Assembly: GCA_958450365.1 (NCBI GenBank)
Contig: CAUEEP010000755.1
Coordinates: forward strand, 186,001 to 250,000
Reading direction: 5' to 3'
Origin: Mesorhabditis belari
Lineage: Eukaryota; Nematoda; Chromadorea; Rhabditida; Rhabditidae
DNA: 64,000 nt
In this document: one piece after another, positions 56,250 through 64,000 of the stretch
How positions within the stretch are numbered: the stretch's first letter is position 1
Layout: each line of letters opens with the position of its first letter
Translations under genes and position numbers: made by a program
Notes under the pieces: model-generated
Told to the model about the DNA's origin: nothing
Database searches by the model: none
The model's input: only the letters and a program-made list of their open reading frames with translations

Positions 56250-56735
56250 TTTGTAGAGTTTTGTTTCTGTGGGTTTTTGTGTGTTACCCAGGTTGTAATC
56301 TTATTGTTATAAGCTGTTATTTTATATTTCAATGATTTAAGTATGTGAGGTACATTATAGATTACAGATTATAGATGATTTCAAGCCGCCCAATTTACTC
56401 AAAATGCTCAAATCCCGAGTTCAAATCATTGCTTCATTCAGTCTATACGACGGAATAAAAGTTTTTTTGCTTTTCAACAAGATGAACGGTAACGGGATGA
56501 AATGAACATTAACGCCACGATTTATTCACGACGATCGATGCCTTCCATTCATATCTAATGGACTGACCCAAGAAATTGCAGAAGTTCTCTTTTCCATTCT
56601 TCTAGCGAGTAAATTGATGACACATGTTAGATAGGGTTTTGTTGTAACTAGAATCGCAAAAGGATATAGAAAACCAAAAGGAACGATTAGAAACCAAACG
56701 ATGAAGTTAAAAGCTAAGCGGTTTATAAATGAACA
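56250..56735. repeat. Second copy of the 49665-50170 segment
   Basis: Same order and orientation as the first copy, with a few small deletions (for example after TTTAAGT at 56342). Confidence 0.9.
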
Positions 56736-56744
56736 AAAATGCAA

Positions 56745-57000
56745 CAACGACACCAAAATTTTGGGGGGGGGGGGTGGCGTATGGTTTTGCACCGGACGAA
56801 TTTTCGTTTTTTTGGCTGTTATATTTGTTATAACGAAATAGGAACCAAATAGGAGCCAATTGGGAAACAAATAGGACCTTTGTGAGAACTAAATATAAAC
56901 CAAATATAAACCAAATAGGAACCAAATAGGAACCAAATAAGAGCCAATTAGGAACGCAATAGGAACCAAAGAGGAACCAAACAGGAACCAAATGCGACCC
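56745..57000. repeat. G11 tract and AGGAACCAAAT minisatellite
   Basis: A G-run at 56762-56773 is followed by irregular AACCAAATAGGAACCAAATA units up to about 57000. Confidence 0.8.
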
Positions 57001-57171
57001 TTGTGAGAACTAATTCATGTGAGAACCTATTCATGCCATGTCGACGATTTTTGGGGTTTAAGGGTTATTTTTTGTCCTGAATCTAACTACGTTTTCAGTT
57101 TTTTTTTGTCACTGGCACGGGAGCCGCAGAAAATTGAAATTTAGGGGATGGCGTATGATTTTTCACCGCAC

Positions 57172-57374
57172 TGTAGTAGTGCACCCTGAGCGTTGCCTAA
57201 ATTGGTCGAAATCTCGAAAAGCGCTTATCAGAACCTATTGATGTGGGGTCGGAAAATGTAGCTGACGATGAGATCTTGTGGGGAATTAGAGTGTTGAGCT
57301 TCTGCAAAAGCTTGGAAGCCGTAAAATAGTCACCAACTCGACTCTGGGGTGCACTACTATTAGAGAAAATACGG
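57172..57374. mobile_element. MITE copy of the 38957 family
   Basis: GTAGTAGTGCACCCTGAGC start and GGGGTGCACTACTATTAGAG end, sharing GGTCGGAAAATGTAGCTGAC. A stub of the same terminus is at about 57465-57500. Confidence 0.85.
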
Positions 57375-57514
57375 TAGTCACAAATGTCACATGAATTAAT
57401 AGACGAGAATGTGGCCAGAGTTACTGTAGATTTGAGAAGCTAGACTGCGTAGCTGGTTTTAGATACCGTATCCTCTCTAATAGAGTGGTGCACCCTGAGC
57501 GTTGGACAAAATGA

Positions 57515-57655
57515 CAATGAAACTTCTTGTCGTTCTTGTCGTTCTTGTCGTTCTTGTCGTTCTTGTCGTTCTTGTTGTTCTTGTTGTTCTTGTTGTTCTT
57601 GTCGTTCTTGTCGTTCCTGTCGTTCTTATCGTTCTTGTCGTTCTTGTCGTTCTTT
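57515..57655. repeat. 9-bp minisatellite (TTCTTGTCG)
   Basis: About 14 units of TTCTTGTCG/TTCTTGTTG. The NDKNDK and RTTRTT reading frames are shadows. Confidence 0.92.
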
Positions 57656-57896
57656 TGATTCCAAACTTTTTTTGAGAACAAATTACCTTACCACAAACTA
57701 CTAGCAGCCTAGTTGACTGATTATTTGTTAGCAAACCATTGATTTCACTTTACTTATGTTCTATTCATATAAACAATTTAGACAGAACAGATTTATATTA
57801 AAGTAGTTGAATGTAAGACAAAGTCTCTCGAAGGGAATAAACAAGAAATGAATCGCCAAAACTTGTTTCAATGATTGTTTAGCTTGAGAAAAATAG

Positions 57897-60162
57897 TTAA
57901 AGAATCGACGACAGATTGATATTTCCACATGCAATCGATTTTCGACCTGTTGTTCCGTTTGGTAGAGTCAATGCTGTCATGTCTTCCGGTTGTAGTTTCT
58001 GAACAGAGCGAATCGACAACAAAGTTCATGATTTCTTTCAAATTAAAAATGAAAGTTTAGAGGTTAAGAAGAGTAAGACTTACATAATTCAACAGAGCTC
58101 GATTTTCTTTGATATGAATTGGAGATGAGGCTCCCATAACAACGCTGAAAAGTGTTCAAAATATCTGAAGATATCTGAAAGTGCTTTGTTTTACCCCATT
58201 CCTCGATTCAATGCATAGATGTACTCAAGCATTTTCGGTGTGATCTTGTATTTGTTAGCGATTTTTGTGAATTTCGAAACAATATTGAGTAGATTCGCTT
58301 GATCGTGACGTAGTTGACAAGTGTAAGCCTAGAAAATTTGTTTATAAAGTCGTAGAGGTGATCTTTACTTGAATAGTGAACAGTTAATTTCTAGAAATAG
58401 TTTTTTTCGGTTAAATTCTTTGATTTCTTAGCCAGCCAGCCATTACAGCCAGCCATTACAGCCAGCCATTACAGCCAGCCATTACAGTCAGCCATTACAG
58501 TCAGCCATTACAGCCAGCCATTACAGTCAGCCATTACCCAAAAAAAGATCCCTTTTCTTGCACAATACTCCAATAAATCGTTCGTTTGATAGCTCAAACT
58601 ACTCTCCGATTCATCGACTGCCGGAAAAACCTGGAAGATCAGAAAGATTTGTATCAAGATTGGCATAGCTCAACCTTTGCATAGCTCAACAGATCATTCA
58701 AATGATGTGGATGAAAGTTCGAGACTCCAATAGCTTTAAGCAAGCCGAGAGCTAAATAAACACTCACATTGGAAGTATTTTTTTGAATCAATTGGCCAAT
58801 TCAATCCAAACTTAGGGCTTAAAGAAAGTCTCTACAAATCTTATCAATCGTTATCAATCAAAAATGCTTGATAAGATTGATAATTGATAATATTAATATT
58901 GATATTTTGATAATATTGATTATTGATAAGATATTATTATATTGATATTTTGATAGTATTGATTATTGTTAAGATATTATTGTATTGATATTATTGATAA
59001 GATTCTCGATAGCCATGCCTAGTTAAGAGTCATAAAAAGCTGAAGAAATGATCTAAAAGAGGAGGAGAATCTTGTAGTCTAATATTTTCTTGTAATCTAT
59101 TAGGTTGTCCAATAAGTAATGCGTGTTTTGACACGATTTTCAAAATATCACAAAATTAACAAAAGAGAACTTTATTAATCGATATATTCTCCACAACAAT
59201 CAACAACATTTCTCCATCGTCCGAGCAAAGAGTGAAGTCCGTCATAATAGAATGAAGCTGGTTTCGATGAGAAGAAATCGTCGAGCCATTTTTGCACCTC
59301 GTCAACACTTTTGAACTTGTGTTCTCCAAGAGCGTGCGCCATCGAACGGAACAAATGGAAATCAGATGGAGCCAGGTCTGGACTATACGGCGGATGTGGG
59401 ACAGTCGACCATCCAAGCTTCTCAATCTTCTGCTGTGCGATTTTTGCAATATGCGGACGAGCATTGTCAAACTGCAGTTTAATCATCGAAGTGTCCTCTC
59501 CTTTACGACAAAGAGCTTGCTGCACTCTTTCCAATTGTTGAGAGTACAAGTCAGCAGTGACCATTTGACCGGGGTTTAGAACTTCATATAGCGATTTCGC
59601 AATAGTTTCGAAATAAGTAACACGCATTACTTATTGGACAACCTAATAAAAGAAAATCCTTGTCAATCCTTACCATAATACTTTTCCAAAGCCATCCATG
59701 TCTTCCTCCTTTCCATTCGATGATGATAGGGATTTCTTGGGTTATCAGGACTCGCATTTGGCCAATGAATGAGCATGAGATCAATGTATCCAAGGTTTAA
59801 TTTCCGTAATGATCTAGATAAATAATGAAAAGAAACTCAAAGAATTGCAATAAACTCGACGATTGAAGGATCTGCTCTGTCTCCTTGATTTGGTGGTTGT
59901 ACTTTTGAGACCACAAAGACATCTTGCCTGGATTTTGTTTTGTTTTGATTTTGGAGATAAGATTTCTAGAAAGCAACCTGTTTAGTCTATACTTTGGCAA
60001 AAGAGTATTCAGAGCTTGACCGACAGCAGCTTCATTTCCTTGATTTTATGGGATTAGCTGCTAGTTGTTGATGAATTTACCGTACAATTGCGCTGTATCA
60101 AAGGTCCGATAACCGGCTGCCAATGCCTCGTCCATGATGCGATACATGTCGTTGTCTTTCAC
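57897..60162 (-). CDS. Aldo/keto reductase, N-terminal exon not found
   Basis: Exons 60081-60162, 59861-60038, 59674-59813, 58675-58751, 58538-58630, 58195-58328, 58084-58144, 57897-57998 fit in phase: 867 nt, 288 residues plus TAA. The four AKR catalytic residues are present: Asp and Tyr in AGYRTFDTAQLYGNEAAVG, Lys in LISKIK and His in LGYIDLMLIHWP. Further AKR motifs are LLKAIGVSNFHPHHL and KYKITPKMLEYIYALNRGMG. AKRs reduce carbonyls with NADPH in the cytosol. The VNQ-type residues after the SNF motif read FPAVDESESS, an atypical version of PAVNQVE, so substrate and activity are open. About 25 N-terminal residues (first beta strand, GLGT) are missing: either an undetected exon upstream or a truncated gene. 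The 860-bp intron at 58752-59673 holds a mariner relic, and a minisatellite abuts the exon ending at 58538. Confidence 0.88.
58437..58537. repeat. 13-bp minisatellite (CAGCCAGCCATTA)
   Basis: Seven units CAGCCAGCCATTA/CAGTCAGCCATTA end exactly at the donor site (GTAATGG on the minus strand) of the reductase exon 58538-58630, so the splice donor belongs to the array. Confidence 0.9.
59100..59646 (-). mobile_element. Mariner deletion derivative, 547 bp
   Basis: Termini TTAGGTTGTCCAATAAGTAA and its inverse; TA at 59098-59099 and 59647-59648. The minus strand keeps the C-terminal half of a transposase fused straight onto the terminus. Confidence 0.94.
59175..59627 (-). pseudogene. Mariner transposase C-terminal half
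   Basis: LNPGQMVTADLYSQQLERVQ, LQFDNARPHIAK (second Asp) and PHPPYSPDLAPSDFHLF (third Asp) through the natural C-terminus; the first Asp and the DNA-binding part are deleted. The frame is otherwise open, so the deletion copy is fairly young. Confidence 0.92.
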
Positions 60163-60457
60163 CTAACAAGTGTAGATGTAGACGGTTTAAGGCTTTTTTA
60201 CAAATGAAAGCCCATTCTTCTAGCTTCGTTTTGATAATAAATTTGCAAAAGCAGTCTCTAGAAATCTTATTGATCGTTATCAACCAAAAATGCTTGATAA
60301 TTCTTGATAGACATGTCTAGATTGATAATTCTTGATAGACATGTCTAGTTAAGAGTCATAAAAAGCTGCAAAAGCTTACGATTAAGCTAGATCATGCGTA
60401 GTGCTAGATCATTAAGCTAGATCATTAAGCTAGATTTGGCTTAAATCAGATATGCAA

Positions 60458-63400
60458 TTAAAGTAAACAATTCAATTCCCAGACGTCAACCGTCTTCCTG
60501 TGTTCCTTCAAAGATTTGAATAGTATTTGGGGAATCTGGTAAACATAAAATCAACGAAATAAATCGCAAAACGACAATTATCCAAACAAAACGAACCATT
60601 GCCAATCCAAAGATAAGTCTCTCTGCTTTTTGTCGAACATAGTCCCGTCCTCTGTAGTCATACTGAGCTCGTAGACTAAAAATTTAAACTTTTCAAACCT
60701 TTAAGAAGAACCTTTGTAACCTTTGCAAAAACCTGCTAATAAAAAGTAAAATCAGAATAATCTTTAGCATATTTTTATCAAATGAATGAGAGAAACATTG
60801 AGATTTTTTAGAAAATAAACTCGCGTTTTTCGAAAAATGACCTTGACTTGCACCAGAGAGGAAATTTATGATCAACAAACTTGCAAAAAACAATTTAAAA
60901 AAAAGGTTTTTTGAGATTTTTGAGATAATGGGGATTAAATAAAGAAACAATGAGAGTTTTTGATTGAAATCTTTCAGGTTCCAAATCTGTTGTCGTAGTC
61001 TTTCACCTAACAAGTGTATATGTATACGGCTTAAGCCTTTTTGACAAATGAAAGCCTATGTTGGACTTACGTACACTGCGTACACTGCGTACACTACGTT
61101 GGACTTACGTACACTACGTTGCACCTATGTACATTACGTTGAAGCTACGTACACTACGTTGGACCTATGTACACTACGTTGGACCTATGTACACTACGTT
61201 GGACCTATGTACACTACGTTGGACCTATGTACACTACGTTGGACCTATGTACACTACGTTGGACCTATGTACACTACGTTGGACCTATGTACACTACGTT
61301 GGACCTATGTACACTACGTTGGACCTATGTACACTACGTTGGACCTATGTACACTACGTTGGACCTATGTACACTACGTTGGACCTATGTACACTACGTT
61401 GGACCTATGTACACCACGTTGGACCTACGTACACTACGTTGGACCTACGTACACTACGTTGGAACTACGCACACTACGTTGATCCACGTTGGACCTACGT
61501 ACACTACGTTGGACCTACGTACACTACGTTGGAACTACGCACACTACGTTGATCCACGTTGAACCATAATAAAACCTATCATAAGCTGTTTAGCTGATTT
61601 TTTAAATTTGCTAGATGATTCAAGATTCTAACAGTGAAAGCTTGAACTTAATCCATATTTTGGGCGTAAAGAACTGGAAACTTTTCTTCAGAAGCCACCT
61701 AAGAATGTTTTACCTATCCGTCTACTTTTGTTTCCTTTAAAAGGCAGGATTGATCTAGAGAAATAGCTTTTCATGATTAAATTTCTAAGAGTTTCTACTT
61801 ATTCTGTTCATAGTCTATTGTCTATCTAGAGAGCATTATCTAGAGAGTTTGAGGCTTAGAATATAAGGACGAGTTTCTGATCAGTCTGTAAATCTGTAAA
61901 CAGATTTTCTAGAAAAAAAAGACTGTCAAGGATTTTAGAAAAGTCTGAATGAAAGGAAATGGATTCAAAATGAAAGAGATTGTCTCATTTTTTGACAAAG
62001 GAATGGCTAAAAATCTAATGATTACCAAAATTGATATCAATTAACAAATGAAAGACAAAAATTGATGATGAACCAATGAATTGAACCAATGAACCAATGA
62101 ACCAATGAACCAATGAACCAATGAACCAATGAACCAATGAACCAATGAATCAATGAATCAATGAATCAATGAATCAATGAACCAATGAACCAATGAACCA
62201 ATGAACCAATGAATCAATGAAACCAATAAATTATTCTAATTTTGATGTTGATATTGCTCTGAGACAAATGCTTGATTTGTTGGACTTTTGGAACAAATTT
62301 GATATGTGTTTATGTTTATAGAATCAAGAATTTTAAAGTAAAAGATTGATAAGAGATTTGCTTGAAAGTTTCGAAAAAATAAAGGAAAATGAAGCAATGA
62401 AAGTTTGGAGAAACGAATGTTTTATGCAAAGATTTTCGAAGATATCATTCTATGCCTTTTTCTGTGCTTTTTAGCTGTGCTATTACCTGTGCTGTGCTAA
62501 GAAATAATCACTTTATCTCATGGAAACTTCAAATTCTGATAATCCTCTTTATAGATGCTTCTGATCAAGGCAACAGTATGTGGTGTTTTCGCGATTTCGG
62601 CTTTCAATTGTGTCGCTCGTTTCTCATTTTGAGAAGCATGTCTTGTGCTTGAATGTCTCAAGTGACCAAGAGCCTAAAATTATCAATTAGTTACCAATTA
62701 ATTTACCTATTAGTTACCAATTAATTTACCTATTAGTTACCAATTAATTTACTAATTAGTTACCAATTAATTTACCTATTAGTTACCAATTAATTTACCT
62801 ATTAGTTACCAATTAATTTACCTATTAGTTACCAATTAATTTACCTATTAGTTACCAATTAATTTACCTATTAGTTACCAATTAATTTACCTATTAGTTA
62901 CCAATTAATTTACTAATTAGTTACCAATTAATTTACTAATTAGTTACCAATTAATCTACCAAACCATCAATAGATTACCAATTAGTTTTTTCGATCCAGA
63001 TTTGCACACTTTCTATGATTCCCTTATCAATCACTTCTCAACAGTTCATTGTTTGGTCCAAAATCCAAAATCGAAAAGGAATTGCGAAGATTTTGGACCA
63101 AACAATGAACTGTTGAGAAGTGATTGATAAGGGAATCATAGGAAATTCGCATCAAAATCATCAAAAATGAAACATTGCCAGAGAGTGGACAAGATCTGGA
63201 CAAGATCTGGACAAGATCTGGACAAGATCTCATTCGAAAGCTTGTAAAATAAGCTGTATAACTCTGACTTTGAAGTTGGTGCTAGAAAAATGAAGCTAAG
63301 ATTAAGGACTTCAATTCTCTATCGAACACTTGACACTTATGAAAGACGTTTAGCACTTTCCAGTTACTTTTCCGTAAAGGAAAAGGAATTGCGATAATTT

Positions 63401-63867
63401 TGGATAATTTTGGACCACTTTGTACAAATAATTGATAGATTTTGAGGAAAGAAATGCTAAAATGCATCTATTACTTTCAGATAAGCTCTATTAAATTCAA
63501 TTTTCATTTACATATCGAAAACTTCTTTTAAAACGTACCCTTCTTGCTACACCCAATGGAATATGTGCTCTTCTGAAAAGTCGCATAAATGCTCCATACA
63601 TTGCCGTCTTATTATCCGAATATCGAATGATATAAAAAGACTTTTTTCTGCTCCCCAATTGACAGAAACTATAAAGCATTGATTCGTATGATTACTTTAC
63701 TTTTATAAAAACAATACTTTGTTTGTGGAACCATATGATAAGCAATGAGTCGATAGTCGAGATTTGCTTTCCGATATTTCCTCCACTTTGCTCCTCGATG
63801 ATGCCGGACATTGTTGATCCATTTAGCAAAATGATGAATATCTCTGCCTTTGCAAGCTTTCAGACGG
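60458..63867 (-). CDS. Unidentified multi-exon gene, 5' end outside the model
   Basis: Exons 63718-63867, 63539-63668, 62528-62673, 60597-60675 and 60458-60535 join in phase (GT-AG throughout) to a TAA at 60458-60460. The protein segments are basic and hydrophilic: FAKWINNVRHHRGAKWRKYR, ANLDYRLIAYHMVPQTNFCQ, KKSFYIIRYSDNKTAMYGAF, MRLFRRAHIPLGVARRALGH, KTPHTVALIRSIYKEDYQNL and YDYRGRDYVRQKAERLIFGL. I see no signal peptide, membrane span or known enzyme motif and do not recognise the family. Exon 63718-63867 starts mid-codon after TTTTAG, so more exons lie upstream. The introns hold a 24-bp and a 20-bp minisatellite and a 53-bp hairpin. The reductase follows on the same strand, 0.3 kb downstream. 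Confidence 0.7.
60985..61047 (-). repeat. Duplicated flank of the reductase exon at 60162
   Basis: GTCTTTCACCTAACAAGTGTATATGTA repeats the first bases of the exon and its acceptor at about 60147-60200 (given here in shortened form: TTTCACCTAACAAGTGTA). It decays after VKDYDN and is not an exon. Confidence 0.75.
61050..61560. repeat. 20-bp minisatellite (CGTTGGACCTATGTACACTA)
   Basis: About 25 units; the centre (61155-61420) is nearly perfect and the edges carry CTACG variants. Three frames are open (TTLDLCTLRWTYVHYVGPMY period of 20). Confidence 0.96.
62070..62226. repeat. 8-bp minisatellite (AATGAACC)
   Basis: About 19 units of AATGAACC/AATGAATC. Confidence 0.94.
62690..62965. repeat. 24-bp minisatellite (TTACCAATTAATTTACCTATTAG)
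   Basis: About 11 units containing ACCAATTAATTTACCTATTA and a short remainder, in the intron upstream (gene sense) of exon 62528-62673. Confidence 0.94.
63013..63141. other. Perfect 53-bp inverted repeat with 23-nt loop
   Basis: CTATGATTCCCTTATCAATC and onward (63013-63065) is exactly complementary to 63089-63141. It lies in an intron of the unidentified gene. RNA from either strand would form a 53-bp hairpin, much longer than a miRNA precursor stem. Confidence 0.9.
63185..63232. repeat. 11-bp tandem repeat (GGACAAGATCT)
   Basis: Four units of GGACAAGATCT. Confidence 0.9.
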
Positions 63868-64000
63868 CTAAAATTGTTTATTATGAGCCTCAATGTATGA
63901 ATGTTTTCTGTAAAGAATCTGTTCTATCTAATTTAACCCAATTTTCTATCACGTTTGTAGCTAGCTTATCTCCAGTTTCTAGTTTCTTAGCTAGCTTATC

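Noticed and set aside
53797..56332. Six overlapping ORFs of 748-837 codons
   Set aside because: They are all readings of a 17-bp satellite with no stop in any frame; no domain and no normal codon use.
61048..61562. Three plus-strand ORFs of 131-164 codons
   Set aside because: Period-20 peptides from the 20-bp minisatellite; no independent coding signal.

Overview
The window is nuclear DNA of a metazoan, most likely a nematode. Supporting signs are short GT-AG introns ending in TTTCAG-type acceptors, nematode-style gene families (a secreted two-domain C-type lectin and an SLC10A3/A5-like transporter), interstitial GCCTAA/CCTAAG tracts (the complement of the nematode telomere repeat TTAGGC), and a dense load of mariner, Tigger and MITE copies and minisatellites. 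Nothing bacterial (operon, Shine-Dalgarno site, CRISPR) is present. All gene models were built by hand from splice-site phase and recognisable protein motifs; none has transcript support.

Layout. 90-2709 (+): 3' part of an SLC10-type transporter. 3000-6290: repeats and MITEs, no gene seen. 6294-16595 (-) and 20529-26003 (-): two tandem erlin (SPFH/prohibitin-family, ER membrane) paralogues. Erlin A has a complete Tigger/pogo transposon (8779-10992) and a mariner (11786-13464) in its introns, the mariner sitting in a decayed second copy of exon 3. 26000-34000: mostly repeats, with one orphan exon at 28068-28190 (-). 34021-35030: a LINE reverse-transcriptase tail and a transposase HTH remnant. 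35396-40348 (-): a secreted C-type lectin with two lectin domains. 42055-48713: a large imperfect palindrome whose arms each carry two tRNA-Lys genes and whose spacer holds one secreted-protein gene (44717-46733, +). 50389-52440: a Ginger-like cut-and-paste element with 64-bp perfect TIRs and a decayed KRBA2-like integrase, itself hit by a mariner-like MITE. 53826-56235: a highly homogeneous 17-bp satellite plus a 15-bp array. 57897-60162 (-): an aldo/keto reductase. 60458-63867 (-): an unidentified multi-exon gene, 5' end beyond the window.

How the genes relate. The erlins form a tandem family. The reductase lies about 0.3 kb downstream of the unidentified gene on the same strand, which could be a nematode operon, but this is not shown. 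The other genes are unrelated neighbours. Most non-coding sequence is tandem repeats in introns, so many ORFs here are repeat shadows. Several genes carry one-base frameshifts or lie near extreme homopolymer tracts (G124, several hundred bases of A/T), so assembly error must be kept in mind.
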